Positions 25,109 to 35,412 of a stretch of DNA of 60,840 nt are shown one piece after another. Each line of letters starts with the position of its first letter. Position 1 is the stretch's first letter. The stretch lies in assembly GCA_021810145.1 (NCBI GenBank), contig JAJZJL010000007.1, forward strand, positions 1 through 60,840, read 5' to 3'. The translations under genes and the position numbers were made by a program. Source of the stretch: Planctomycetota bacterium (GTDB lineage: Bacteria > Planctomycetota > Phycisphaerae > WQYP01). The notes below the pieces were generated by a model. It was given only the letters and a program-made list of their open reading frames with translations. It was not told the origin of the DNA and searched no databases.

Positions 25109-27148
25109 TCACCCGGGCTGCGGCATGGTTCCCACCGATGGCCCGGCAGACTCCGGTGTTCCCGGCAAATCCACCGTGCGGCGCTGCTGCTCAAGTGCCA
25201 GAATATCGCCCACTGTAGGCTTGGTAAGTGCCTGGCCGGTCATGATGCGCTTCACATCTTCAAAATCCAATGTTTCATATTTGATCAGCGCATCTTTCAG
25301 ATTGGACAATTCCGCTTTCTTTTCAGTCAGCAACTCGCGGGCTTCGACATAAGCGGTGCTGATTAAGCGATGAACTTCACTGTCAATGAGTTCCGCGGTT
25401 TTGTCACTGTATTCCCGGGCACTTTCAAACCACTGAGCGTTTTCATCGTGGCCGAAACGTATCGGCCCCAGCGCATCGCTCATGCCATAATTGCATACCA
25501 TCTCACGGGCGATGTTGCTGGCCATTTTGATGTCCATGCTGGCACCGCTGGAAATTTCCCCGATATACAGTTCCTCGGCAATGCGACCGCCAAAAAGAAT
25601 CCGCAATTCCGCCAGCAGATATTTGCGGCTGTAATAAAACCGATCCTTTTCCGGCAGGGAGAACGTGGCACCGCCATAGGAGCCGCGCGGAATAATTGTT
25701 ACCTTATGGATGGGATCCGCACCGGGCGAAAAATATTGCACGACCGCATGACCCGCCTCATGCCAGGCCGTGAGTTGCCGTTCTTCTTCATCCACCACCC
25801 GGCTCTTGCGGGCCTTGCCAAAGCGAATCTTGTCACGGGCTTCTTCCAGATCCACCATTTCAATGGCTTCGCGGTTGAACATCGTTGCAATCAGGGCCGA
25901 TTCGTTAATCATGGCCGCGAGATCGGCACCGCTGAACATCGGTGTCTGGCGGGCCAGACGCAGCAGATCCACATCAGGCCCCAGTTTCACTTTGCGGGCG
26001 TGTACTTTGAGAATTTCATACCGCCCCTTGATATCCGGCAACGGCACGATAACCTGCCGGTCGAACCGGCCCGGACGGGTTAAAGCCGGGTCCAGCACAT
26101 CGGATCGGTTGGTGGCCGCCACCACAATGACCTGATCATTGGTATCAAAGCCATCCATCTCCACAAGAATGGCGTTAAGCGTCTGCTCACGTTCATCATG
26201 GCCGCCGCTGGAAAAGCCGTTGCCTCGCCGCCGCCCCACGGCATCAATTTCGTCAAGAAATACGATGCAAGGCGAGCTTTCCTTGGCGGTACGGAACAGA
26301 TCCCGCACCCGGGAGGCACCAACGCCGACAAACATTTCCACAAAATCTGAACCGCTGATCGAGAAAAACGGCGCTTCCGCTTCACCGGCGATGGCCTTGG
26401 CCAGCAATGTTTTTCCGACGCCCGGAGGCCCCACCAGCAGCACCCCCCGCGGAATACGACCGCCCAATCGTTGAAACTTCTTCGGATTTTTCAAAAAGTC
26501 AACGATTTCAGCGAGTTCCTCTTTGGCTTCATCAATACCCGCGACATCACTGAAGGTAATATTGGTCAATTCCTTGGACATCATACGGTGGCGCGAACGG
26601 CCAAAATTTCCCAACATGCTCATACCACCTCCGGCGGAACGGAACTGACGGGATACCAGGAAATAGACGATCGCAAAGACCAGAATAAAGGGCAGATAGT
26701 CCACCAGAAAAATATTCAGGAAATCATTGGACTTCTTATAGTTAAAATTCGGTACGGCGTACTGATGCGCCTGCGTTTCCATAATCGCCCAGCCGTTGCC
26801 GTCCAATGCCGTGCGCGGAATGTTCGTCTTTTCGCGCAATGAACTGGTCGTCGGTGAACCGGGCGCAATTTGCTTGAGCTGAAAATCAATCTGACCATCG
26901 CTGTAGACAACCAGAGACTTGATATTCTTATGCCGCAACGCACTGTAAAAAGTGCCGGAATCAACTTTTTGCGCACCACCGGGATGCTGCATCAGGATCA
27001 ATGCAAATACCACGAGGCACAATATGACCAGCCAGCCCAACATGCTGCGGCTGAATCTGAAATTATTGTTATCCCGACCGGGCCTGTTATTACCGGAGCC
27101 ACCTTCACGCGAAGGGCCTCTTGATGGGTCTTGCTGCGAGTCCGCCAT
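25109..27148 (-). CDS. ftsH: ATP-dependent membrane zinc protease
   Basis: The 679-aa protein has two N-terminal transmembrane helices ([16 protein letters not shown] and [16 protein letters not shown]) around a periplasmic domain. An AAA+ module follows, with Walker A GPPGVGKT, Walker [16 protein letters not shown] and the second region of homology [20 protein letters not shown]. The M41 protease has the HEAGH zinc motif. It degrades membrane and short-lived cytosolic proteins. The ATG at 27148 follows GAGGAAATTTC. The C-terminal ~30 residues are variable. Length is usual for the family. Confidence 0.97.
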   Translation of the reverse strand: MADSQQDPSRGPSREGGSGNNRPGRDNNNFRFSRSMLGWLVILCLVVFALILMQHPGGAQKVDSGTFYSALRHKNIKSLVVYSDGQIDFQLKQIAPGSPTTSSLREKTNIPRTALDGNGWAIMETQAHQYAVPNFNYKKSNDFLNIFLVDYLPFILVFAIVYFLVSRQFRSAGGGMSMLGNFGRSRHRMMSKELTNITFSDVAGIDEAKEELAEIVDFLKNPKKFQRLGGRIPRGVLLVGPPGVGKTLLAKAIAGEAEAPFFSISGSDFVEMFVGVGASRVRDLFRTAKESSPCIVFLDEIDAVGRRRGNGFSSGGHDEREQTLNAILVEMDGFDTNDQVIVVAATNRSDVLDPALTRPGRFDRQVIVPLPDIKGRYEILKVHARKVKLGPDVDLLRLARQTPMFSGADLAAMINESALIATMFNREAIEMVDLEEARDKIRFGKARKSRVVDEEERQLTAWHEAGHAVVQYFSPGADPIHKVTIIPRGSYGGATFSLPEKDRFYYSRKYLLAELRILFGGRIAEELYIGEISSGASMDIKMASNIAREMVCNYGMSDALGPIRFGHDENAQWFESAREYSDKTAELIDSEVHRLISTAYVEARELLTEKKAELSNLKDALIKYETLDFEDVKRIMTGQALTKPTVGDILALEQQRRTVDLPGTPESAGPSVGTMPQPG

Positions 27149-27443
27149 GAAATTTCCTCATAAAGGGCGACCGGTGAAATCATTCCACCGGGAAAATCAT
27201 TCCAGATCATTATAGTCGGTAATGACCGGAAAATGGAACAGATAATATGATAAAAACGGGGCGGCCGGTTTAAAATTTGAAAATTCACCTCTCATCCGGA
27301 CAATTCCATCTGTCGCCCGCCGCCAATTGAACATACTCCAGAGCCTCCGGTGCTCTGAATTCCGCCGGCGCAGGCGAGGCAAGTGCATATACTTCCAACT
27401 TGTTTTGATGGTGCTCTTGGAATCGCCATACGCCTCTTGCCGG

Positions 27444-30221
27444 TCAGGTTGCAACCTCCTGAAGTTCCGGTTTAAGCGCTGCTGTATTGCCGCGATGCGA
27501 TTGAAGCCGGCATAACGTCTGCAGCAGATTCAGAGTTTTGCGATCCACATCCGCAATCATGGCATCGGACAATTCTCCAGTATCGATCAGTATCTGGTTG
27601 GCTTTGGCAAAAGCGCGCTGCCAGACAATATTCTGCTTCAGGGCTTTTTCCACAAACGCCACCGGGCACGACAGCGTCCGCAATGATTTTTCCAATGCCA
27701 GACTGTTATCCACCGGCGGGAGCTTCCCATGCCGGCCGGCTCGGCCGCGACCGCCGGAGGCGACTTGCAGATCGGCAAAGCTCTTATTGGGCGTTCGCAC
27801 CCGCAGATCAGCAAGCAACCGCAGATGCGGCAAAATGGCGGGCAAAGCCTTATCCAGCATCGGATAGTTGCCTGCCTGCGTCCACAGGGACGGAGGTTTC
27901 CAGTTCGCAAGCCAATTTGGCATTTCCTCCGGAGGCATGGGCTTGGCGATGGCATATCCCTGTGCCATGGTCCCCAGACCGCTGGCCAGAAGGACCAGCC
28001 CCAGTTCCGGGCTTTCCACCCCTTCCGCCACGAGTTCCCGGCGGGTAATGCGGCAAAATTCAGATAACGAGGTGATAATGGCGTGGTTTTCATACCGCGT
28101 CCACATCCCCCGGACAAACCGCTGGTCTATTTTTACCGCATAACATTCAATGCGCTCAAGGTGAACCAGCGATGAGGCACCGGTGCCGAAATCATCCAGA
28201 AGAATCGGCAGGCCCAGTTTGCGGGCACCGGTGAGAAAATCGTCAAGATCATTCAAATCACGTTCGGCGGCACTTTCCAGAATTTCCAGATGCAGCCGGC
28301 CGCGCGCCTGCGGGTACTGCTCAAGCAGGCCTTCCAGAAAGGCCAGACTCTTATGATCTCGGAGAAATATCGGAGCGAGATTCACAGATACCGGCACCGA
28401 CAGCGGCGTGTTGTGCCACTGTTGAATCTGAGCACATGCCTGCTGCAGCACACGGCGATCAAAGGTCAGCAGATGATGGGTGCCTTCAATGGCGGAAAGG
28501 AATTCCACCGGACTTAATATCTTGCCATCGCGCTTGACCCGCGATAACGCCTCCATCCCGCGCAGCTTGCCGGTACGCAAATCCACCAGCGGCTGGAAAT
28601 AGAGTACCGGATCATTATCCTTGAGATAATTGATCAGAAATTCGCGCACCTCTTCCTTGCGGCGCATCTCGCTTTCCATGGTGTGGTTAAAGAAATTATA
28701 CCGGTCTTTACCGGCCCCCTTGGCTTCGTAGAGTGCTATATCCGCGTGGCGCAGCAGGTCCTGCGGCTTGGCGTCATCCATGGGAAATAGCGTCAGCCCC
28801 AGACTTCCGCTGATTCCGGTATGGGTCTGGCCTCCGATGACAAAGGGTCGATGAATTTCCGCCAGCAGACGATCAATAATCGGCAACACCACCGAATCAC
28901 ACTCCAGGCCGGGAAGAACGATTAAAAATTCGTCCCCACCGAGCCGCGCCAGTGTGTCGCTGTCACGTATACAGGGCCTTAATCGTTCGGCGACAGTCTG
29001 CAGCAGCACATCGCCGGCACCGTGCCCGTATAGATCATTGATCTGCTTGAAACCGTCCAGATCGAGAATTCCAACCGCCATTAAACGTTGCCGCCGGCGC
29101 GCGTCCGCGGCGCCTTGCGTGAGCCGGTCCAGTGCCAACTCACGGTTGGGCAGACCGGTAAGCATATCATGCGTTGCCTGATGGGAAATCTGCCGCTGTT
29201 CATCCCGGCGTTTCAAGCCAAAGGCAATATCTTCAGCAAAGCGGGTTAACAGATCCCGCTCCCGCGGGCCAAAAGCCATGCAATGATCTTCATAAAGCAC
29301 CAGCACCGCTTCAACCCGTCCGGCGATTCGTACAGGAACGGCCGCCAAAGCCTGCAGGCCGTATTTTATCGCTGCGGCGCGCCACGGTGCCATGCGGGTG
29401 TCGGTTATAAAGTCGTTTACAACCACCAGTTCACCGCGTCGCCATGCTTCAGCCGCCGGACTGCGTCCGGTTTCATCGCGCCGATCAGCCGAGATTGGAG
29501 CCTCTCCCAGAGCCTCTCCGACAAAATCAGCGGCACGCCCGGCATGCGCCATCGGCTCAATAACGTCACCCCGCCGCACGCCCACCCATGCCAGAGGAAA
29601 GCCACCCTGTTGCGTTGCGGCCTTGCAAAATGCCGCAAAGAAACCTTCGTGACCACCTATGACCGCACGCTGAACGGCAGCCAGAGCGTCATATAGCCGC
29701 GTCATACGTCTGGCTTGCTTTTGGGCCTCACCGCTCTCCATGGCAAGAGCCAGCATCTCCGCAAGCAAACGCAGTCCCTGGCGCTGCCAACCAATTGGCG
29801 GCTTTGTCAACGGATGGTTCCATTCCAGTGCCAGAATTCCATGATTCCCAGCTTTACGACCATGCAGCGGGGTATACCATAATGATCGCGTGCCGGCCGC
29901 AATAAGCTCCGGAAGCGCGTCAGCCTGCGCGGCATAATCACGAATAAATAATTCGCCGGTTTCAATTGAAGTTAATGTTGGAACTGCGTGCTGCAGGGGC
30001 AAGCGAACGTGCATCAGCTTACCCTGAGCGATATCCGGTAGACCATAAAAATGGGAATACCGCCACCAGCCATCCGAATCCATCGTGGCCAATGCAGCCC
30101 CGCGTGCTCCGGCGGTCCAAGCCGCGAGTTGCAACGCTGCCCCGATGAAATTATCTGTTTGCGTAGGTAGCCGTCGCAGTTTTTTCCAGAATCGCGGATA
30201 AGTTAATATTTTATCAGGCAT
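27444..30221 (-). CDS. GAF-GGDEF-EAL cyclic-di-GMP protein
   Basis: The 925-aa cytosolic protein has two GAF-like sensory regions (~20-150 and ~180-330), a GGDEF domain with an intact RLGGDEFLIVLPG active site, and an EAL domain with GMEALSR, LEILES, DDFGTG and VKIDQRF. Both catalytic motif sets look intact, so it may make and break c-di-GMP in response to a ligand. A ~130-residue C-terminal extension is unassigned. I used ATG 30221; a GTG at 30245 is in frame. The gene stands alone. Confidence 0.9.
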   Translation of the reverse strand: MPDKILTYPRFWKKLRRLPTQTDNFIGAALQLAAWTAGARGAALATMDSDGWWRYSHFYGLPDIAQGKLMHVRLPLQHAVPTLTSIETGELFIRDYAAQADALPELIAAGTRSLWYTPLHGRKAGNHGILALEWNHPLTKPPIGWQRQGLRLLAEMLALAMESGEAQKQARRMTRLYDALAAVQRAVIGGHEGFFAAFCKAATQQGGFPLAWVGVRRGDVIEPMAHAGRAADFVGEALGEAPISADRRDETGRSPAAEAWRRGELVVVNDFITDTRMAPWRAAAIKYGLQALAAVPVRIAGRVEAVLVLYEDHCMAFGPRERDLLTRFAEDIAFGLKRRDEQRQISHQATHDMLTGLPNRELALDRLTQGAADARRRQRLMAVGILDLDGFKQINDLYGHGAGDVLLQTVAERLRPCIRDSDTLARLGGDEFLIVLPGLECDSVVLPIIDRLLAEIHRPFVIGGQTHTGISGSLGLTLFPMDDAKPQDLLRHADIALYEAKGAGKDRYNFFNHTMESEMRRKEEVREFLINYLKDNDPVLYFQPLVDLRTGKLRGMEALSRVKRDGKILSPVEFLSAIEGTHHLLTFDRRVLQQACAQIQQWHNTPLSVPVSVNLAPIFLRDHKSLAFLEGLLEQYPQARGRLHLEILESAAERDLNDLDDFLTGARKLGLPILLDDFGTGASSLVHLERIECYAVKIDQRFVRGMWTRYENHAIITSLSEFCRITRRELVAEGVESPELGLVLLASGLGTMAQGYAIAKPMPPEEMPNWLANWKPPSLWTQAGNYPMLDKALPAILPHLRLLADLRVRTPNKSFADLQVASGGRGRAGRHGKLPPVDNSLALEKSLRTLSCPVAFVEKALKQNIVWQRAFAKANQILIDTGELSDAMIADVDRKTLNLLQTLCRLQSHRGNTAALKPELQEVAT

Positions 30222-30488
30222 TTTAATTCCGCCGCGCCAAGTCACAAAAATCGACCCAGCCAGCCTAAGTTATCGGCTTAAATGGCGTACAATTTAAATA
30301 ATTCGCCAATTTTGAAAAATTGCCGCCGTAATATGCGAAAAAGCAGATTACACTCCGCTGGACCGATCGCTGCTTGTCAAAATTAGAGTTATCGGACAAT
30401 CTCTATTGTGCCAATCAGCCCATTGCAATGCAAATTAATGCGATCTTAAAGAATGCCAGGCAGCTTCATACCATCACCGCGAAAGGTT

Positions 30489-31235
30489 TTAGCCGTCGAC
30501 GCTCATGGCCGGCGAAAAGGAAATCAATGCAATGTCCAATTCTCCAATCTCCCGGCGGACCATCGGATCGCATAGGGTTTGCACCTCCAGCGGGCGCTGG
30601 TCGCGGTAGCTTGACGATAATTGATAATCGAGACCGGGATGGCAACTTAATTCGGTAATACCAGGCTCAAGCCTCCGTAAGAGCTTACATAAATTGGCGG
30701 TAGAAACGTATTCCGGCATCGGACGCAATTGTTCATCCTGTCCATAAAAATCACCGCAGAAGCGCACCGCCGAGCAATCGCCCCGCAAGACGATGCCCAT
30801 CGGCCCCGCCAATTCACGCATCAGCACCTTGATCGCTTTCTGCTGATGCACATGCTGATGGGAGTCCAGATGCGTTGGGTTCCGTCCCATCAGTTTCCTG
30901 AACGCATCAAGCTGGCGTGCCAACTCGTCTCTCACCGCCGCGGGATCGTCCAAGCGTACCACATAATTCGTTTGCACCCACTGATCTGCCTGAAGTTCCC
31001 ATTCCCCAAGTTCAACATGCAATCCCACACTGAATCCAGAATCCCCGGCGGCATATTCCGCCGCAGCTTGTGCCGCCGGTCCACGCACCATCAGGCTGGC
31101 GCTGGTTAATACCCCGTGTTCCCGACATTGAATAATGCCGCGATTGGTTTCGGGGCTTAACCCAAAATCGTCCGCATTGATAATCAGTTGTTTGGATGAT
31201 CCGCCGGCGCAGCTATTTGAAGAAGCATTCAACAT
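30489..31235 (-). CDS. ChbG/YdjC-type carbohydrate deacetylase
   Basis: The 248-aa protein has the YdjC/ChbG/HpnK metal-site signatures: IINADDFGLSPETNRGI, SASLMVRGP, VGLHVELGE, HLDSHQHVH and ELSCHPG. These enzymes deacetylate N-acetylated sugars using a divalent metal. It is the last gene of the overlapping glycan operon; the start overlaps the preceding glycosyltransferase stop by 7 bp. This suggests deacetylation of the GlcNAc-like residues of the product, which is inference. Confidence 0.87.
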   Translation of the reverse strand: MLNASSNSCAGGSSKQLIINADDFGLSPETNRGIIQCREHGVLTSASLMVRGPAAQAAAEYAAGDSGFSVGLHVELGEWELQADQWVQTNYVVRLDDPAAVRDELARQLDAFRKLMGRNPTHLDSHQHVHQQKAIKVLMRELAGPMGIVLRGDCSAVRFCGDFYGQDEQLRPMPEYVSTANLCKLLRRLEPGITELSCHPGLDYQLSSSYRDQRPLEVQTLCDPMVRREIGELDIALISFSPAMSVDG

Positions 31236-32398
31236 CCGATTTGATCCATTACCTGCCCCAACACCTTTTCCGCGGCAAAGTATTCTTCCGCGATTTGCCT
31301 GGCCGCCCGGCATTGACCGGCGTAATCGGTTTCAATCGCATCAACGGCAGAGAGAATATCATCCATCGTCTGGAATGAAAACAATCCTTTCCCGGTTGGC
31401 AGATGGTTGCTGAAACCGGTTTCCTGATTAATCACAGGCCGCCCGGCCGCGAGATAACATGCACTGCGGTCGCTGAACCATCCGCTTTTGAGGCGAATGT
31501 TCTGATCTTTGGCCACTGTAAATTCTCCACGCGATTGCCGGATGTACGCGTTGTAACGGTGCATATCTCTTGATATTTCTACCGGATCAGCCAGATGCCA
31601 CCGGTGTGATTCCAGCAGTTTTCGGGTATCAGCGTCAACACCGGCGGCCAGTTCAAACGCGGTATCACGGCGCTGCGGCAGATCAACAAATTTAAGGAAT
31701 TCGCGATCCTTTGACCAGTAATAGCTTTCGTCCTGGTAAACGATGTCCCGTCCCTTATTCTTCCAGGTTGCAATGGTATTAAAAGCCGCACCCGATTCTG
31801 CCGGCAGCGGTTCCCACAGTTCCAACAGCACCGGCTGTCGCGTGGGCCGCCAGTGGTATCTTTCTGCCGGCAATCGGCAATCCGGGAAACCGAGATTTTC
31901 TCCGTAGGTAAAGTGGTGCGTAAATAAGTCCAATGCGGCAATGGTATCTTGGTGGCCCTGTGCAATGCGAATCTGTGAGACCACCGGATCGGTTTCGAGA
32001 TACACCCGCACCGGACAATTCAGATGTTCCTCCCGCAGTTCCTGCGCCCCGGTAACATTGATCATTACATCCGCCGTCTGGTAGAGATCCGCAATCTGAT
32101 TTTCAGTCATACCGTAGCATTTTCCGCCCTCATAATGTCCGCGGAACGCCCAGCGGTCGGACAGACCATGCCGGCTTAAAACCGGTGCCACCGTATTGAT
32201 ATTGGCTGTGGCATCCGGCGAACAATCCCGGAGATCAGGGTTGTAAATCCAGCGCGCGGAATCTTCGATATAATAGGGATCGTACCCGAGTTTGCGCAAA
32301 CCCAGCAAAAAATGCAGAAACTGGTAGGTAACCCCGGCCAGTGGATACCAGAACAGAATTCCAAAAACAATTATCTTAGGTCTCGTCGGTTCAGCCAC
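31229..32398 (-). CDS. GT-B-like glycosyltransferase
   Basis: The 389-aa protein starts KIIVFGILFWYPLAGVTYQF, a Rossmann-type first strand followed by a glycine-containing turn, and ends with a region typical of GT-B C-terminal domains (ACYLAAGRPVINQETGFSNHLP, then GLFSFQTMDDILSAVDAI). It is similar in style to CgeB/GT4-like enzymes. Donor and acceptor are unknown. I chose the GTG at 32398 because AGGAG lies 7 nt upstream; it overlaps the previous stop by 8 bp. Confidence 0.8.
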   Translation of the reverse strand: MAEPTRPKIIVFGILFWYPLAGVTYQFLHFLLGLRKLGYDPYYIEDSARWIYNPDLRDCSPDATANINTVAPVLSRHGLSDRWAFRGHYEGGKCYGMTENQIADLYQTADVMINVTGAQELREEHLNCPVRVYLETDPVVSQIRIAQGHQDTIAALDLFTHHFTYGENLGFPDCRLPAERYHWRPTRQPVLLELWEPLPAESGAAFNTIATWKNKGRDIVYQDESYYWSKDREFLKFVDLPQRRDTAFELAAGVDADTRKLLESHRWHLADPVEISRDMHRYNAYIRQSRGEFTVAKDQNIRLKSGWFSDRSACYLAAGRPVINQETGFSNHLPTGKGLFSFQTMDDILSAVDAIETDYAGQCRAARQIAEEYFAAEKVLGQVMDQIGC

Positions 32399-32984
32399 TG
32401 CTGTTCTCCTGCTGGCGCAACGCGCGTACGACTCGCGCCGGATTACCCGCCGCAATACAGTATGCCGGTATATCCTCATTGACCACTGACCGCGCTCCGA
32501 TGATGCTGCCCTCACCGATGTGAACCCCCGGCAGGATACAGCAATCAAAGCCGATCCACACGTTGTTGCCGATCACCACCGGGCGGGGATTAACGGGAGC
32601 AAACAATTGCCGATTACGCGTTGCGGCATAGGCTTCGAGCATTCGCCGGCGCGCGGCGACATCTTCCGCGGCGCGGAAATTATCCATAATGACAACATTC
32701 CACGAAAGCAGACAGTGCGTGCCAATGGATACACGTTGATCACAAATCAGCCACAGGCCATTGAGTAACGTGAACGTGCCGACATGCAAAACCGCTTCCG
32801 GCCCCATATCAAACATGCAACCGATATACGTGGAACTGCTTTCGCCAAGAACGACCGCGGTATCCTTCCGGCTCCGGAACAGATGAAAGCTATACGAGGT
32901 CTCAACATACGCTCCATCACCGAGCAGCACATTCTCCGGAATGCAGCCGGAGTGCCAGTCATTGGGAATTTTCCGATCGGTCAT
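32391..32984 (-). CDS. Left-handed beta-helix acyltransferase 2
   Basis: The 197-aa hexapeptide-repeat protein of the maltose/galactoside O-acetyltransferase group has a WNVVIMDN segment (the usual catalytic His position reads Asn), then VVIGNNVWIGFDCCILPGV and GSIIGARSVV, ending GNPARVVRAL. The start overlaps the neighbouring paralogue's stop by ATGA. It is a tandem paralogue of the 32981-33553 product and may acetylate a different position of the same glycan. Confidence 0.82.
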   Translation of the reverse strand: MTDRKIPNDWHSGCIPENVLLGDGAYVETSYSFHLFRSRKDTAVVLGESSSTYIGCMFDMGPEAVLHVGTFTLLNGLWLICDQRVSIGTHCLLSWNVVIMDNFRAAEDVAARRRMLEAYAATRNRQLFAPVNPRPVVIGNNVWIGFDCCILPGVHIGEGSIIGARSVVNEDIPAYCIAAGNPARVVRALRQQENSSG

Positions 32985-33553
32985 GGCAACTCCACCGCGC
33001 GCGCGGGATTTCCAGAAACCTTCGCGCCCGCCGGCACATCGCGTGTTACGACGCTGCCCGGACCGATCCACGCACCGTTGCCGATATGCACGCCCTTGAA
33101 GATTGTTGCATTAGGCCCGATCCATACGTCATCACCGATGACAACCTCCTTGCGCTGCACGTCGGGGCGAGCCAAACCGTCCGCCGCCGGCGAGCAGGCC
33201 ACGGCATCCGCAATTCTCAGCGCCGGAGCGATGGGGTGAAAATCACTGTCGGCGATAACGGCATTCCACCCGATAAGAACATAACTGCCGATGGATATGG
33301 ATAATTCGCACATCAGCACGGCACTGGTAAAGCAACAGAAATGGCCGATTTTAATCCGGCCTTCCGGCCCAACCGAAAATTGCACGCCATCCATTGTGGC
33401 ATGATCGCCAATGACCAGCGATTCAGAACCTTGCCCGCGAAATCGTCGAAACGCGGCCGTGCCCATGATATGGGTATTTTCACCCACATGAACACCGGCA
33501 GGTATTGTGCCGCTGTCCCAAACCGCCTTTGATTCCTGGTATTGACCGCTCAT
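32981..33553 (-). CDS. Left-handed beta-helix acyltransferase 1
   Basis: The 190-aa hexapeptide-repeat protein has WNAVIADSDFHPI (the likely catalytic His is in DFHP) and repeats such as VVIGDDVWIGPNATIFKGV and GAWIGPGSVVTRDV, ending GNPARAVELP. This is the family signature of O-acetyltransferases using acetyl-CoA. It overlaps the ABC transporter stop by ATGA. It retains the His that its downstream paralogue seems to lack. Confidence 0.86.
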   Translation of the reverse strand: MSGQYQESKAVWDSGTIPAGVHVGENTHIMGTAAFRRFRGQGSESLVIGDHATMDGVQFSVGPEGRIKIGHFCCFTSAVLMCELSISIGSYVLIGWNAVIADSDFHPIAPALRIADAVACSPAADGLARPDVQRKEVVIGDDVWIGPNATIFKGVHIGNGAWIGPGSVVTRDVPAGAKVSGNPARAVELP

Positions 33554-35412
33554 GAAACCTCCACCGATTGCCGATGCGGTTGCGATTGCAATTCATATAA
33601 ATGGCGATACAGGCCATCATGCTCAATGAGCTGATCGTGTCTACCGGTTTGAATGATTTCGCCGCCCTGAAGTACAACAATTTGATCCACATGTCGAACC
33701 GTGTGCAGATGATGCGCAATAATGATGGTCGTCCGCCCCGCCATCAGCCGCTTAAGGGTAGCCAGAAGATCAGCTTCGGTTTGTGCGTCCAAGCCGGTTG
33801 TAGGCTCATCGAGCACAATGATGCGGGCATCCTTTAAAAATGCTCTGGCCAGAGATAATCGTTGCCGCTGGCCTCCGGAAAGCATCACTCCGCGTTCTCC
33901 GATGGTGGTATCAAATCCTTCCGGCAGTGCCTGAATAAAATCCCAGGCTCCGGCAGCGCGGGCAGCGGCATGAACCTCGTTCACCGTGGCGTCCGGACGC
34001 GAATAGGCAATGTTCTCCTGAATACTGACGTCAAAGAGCACCGGCTCCTGCGGCACAATTGCAATCTGCCGCCGCAACGATTGCAACGTCAGATCTCGCA
34101 AGTCGGAACCGTCCAGCAGTATCCGCCCCTGTACCGGGTCATAGAACCTCAGAATCAGCCCCGCCAGCGTGGTTTTGCCCGCCCCGGACGGCCCCACAAT
34201 CGCCACCGATGAGCCAGCCGGAATTTTCAACCGCACATCGCGCAATACGGTCTGCTCGGGTCGGTAGCGGAAACTGACATGATCCAGTTCAATTTCTCCC
34301 CGTACCGGTGATTTTAATTCCACGGCCGTCGGCAAATCACAAATCAATGATTTTTTATCCAGAATTTCAAATACCCGAATGGCCCCGGCTACTGATCCCT
34401 GTATGGAAGAGGCGGTGTACGAAAGCGTTTCCAGCGGCTTGAACAACATCGCCGTATATCCCGCCATCAGCACGATATCACCGGGGGATAATTCACCGGC
34501 AATCACGCGGCGTGCCGTCATCCAGATGACCGCGGCAGTCCCGAAAGCCAATAAGACCGCCACCCCGCTTTGACTGCCGGTTTGCAGCAATGTCAGCCGC
34601 AGATTGGCCTTCAGGCTCTCGCGGGCCTGATTGGCAAAACGGGTTGATTCGTGCGTCTCGCGACCGAACGCCTGCACCGCACGGATCCCCCCCAAGGTCT
34701 GCTCCACGCGTGTACTGACACGGCTTTCATGTTCATGCACGCGCGTGGACAGCTCCGTTGTCGGCTTTTCGAGGCGGCGTACCAGCAGCAACAGCAGGCA
34801 ACCGATAATCAAAGCGACCACCGCAATGCTCCAATCCTGCCCTACCATCACCACGGCAATGCCCAGAAGCGTCACGACAGACGCAATGCCGGGCACCAAA
34901 CCCTCATTAAACAAGGACTGAACCGAATAGGTATCCCAGGTAATGCGGTACAGCGAGTCGCCTACGGTGGTAGCGTCGTGAAAACCTATCGGCATTCGTT
35001 GAATATGTTCAAAGACGCGACAACGCAGTTTGAAGACCATCCGCAGGCCGGACGCAATGAGCAACCATGTGCTTACAACGCTGATGGCCGCACTTCCCAG
35101 GCTGATCAGCAGCAGGGCCAGGCACAACAAAGCGATCAGTCCCAGCTTTCCATGACCGAACGGCACCAGATGCGCCATGAGATGTTGTGCGGCAATCAGA
35201 AACTCCGGTGGAGATTTCTTCGTGGCAACAACGTTCATGATGAACTTCAGCGGCCAGGGTTGCAAAAGTGCCAGCACGGACCCCGATAGCATCAGCGCCA
35301 CACCGGCGATGGCAATGCGTATTTCCCCCACCATACATAAAGACAGCAGCCGCGCGGCCGTGCGGAACGCGCCGGGGCGGGATACCGGTACCGTTTCGCC
35401 TGGCGGATTCAT
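33550..35412 (-). CDS. ABC exporter with fused membrane and ATPase domains
   Basis: The 620-aa MsbA-type half-transporter has six transmembrane helices in residues ~30-330, then an ATPase domain with Walker A GPSGAGKTT, Q-loop VPQEPVLF, signature MLSGGQRQR, Walker B IIVLDEPTTGLD and H-loop IAHHLHTV. It acts as a homodimer. Position within the glycan operon suggests it exports a lipid-linked sugar or an oligosaccharide. It overlaps both neighbours by 4 bp. Confidence 0.92.
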   Translation of the reverse strand: MNPPGETVPVSRPGAFRTAARLLSLCMVGEIRIAIAGVALMLSGSVLALLQPWPLKFIMNVVATKKSPPEFLIAAQHLMAHLVPFGHGKLGLIALLCLALLLISLGSAAISVVSTWLLIASGLRMVFKLRCRVFEHIQRMPIGFHDATTVGDSLYRITWDTYSVQSLFNEGLVPGIASVVTLLGIAVVMVGQDWSIAVVALIIGCLLLLLVRRLEKPTTELSTRVHEHESRVSTRVEQTLGGIRAVQAFGRETHESTRFANQARESLKANLRLTLLQTGSQSGVAVLLAFGTAAVIWMTARRVIAGELSPGDIVLMAGYTAMLFKPLETLSYTASSIQGSVAGAIRVFEILDKKSLICDLPTAVELKSPVRGEIELDHVSFRYRPEQTVLRDVRLKIPAGSSVAIVGPSGAGKTTLAGLILRFYDPVQGRILLDGSDLRDLTLQSLRRQIAIVPQEPVLFDVSIQENIAYSRPDATVNEVHAAARAAGAWDFIQALPEGFDTTIGERGVMLSGGQRQRLSLARAFLKDARIIVLDEPTTGLDAQTEADLLATLKRLMAGRTTIIIAHHLHTVRHVDQIVVLQGGEIIQTGRHDQLIEHDGLYRHLYELQSQPHRQSVEVS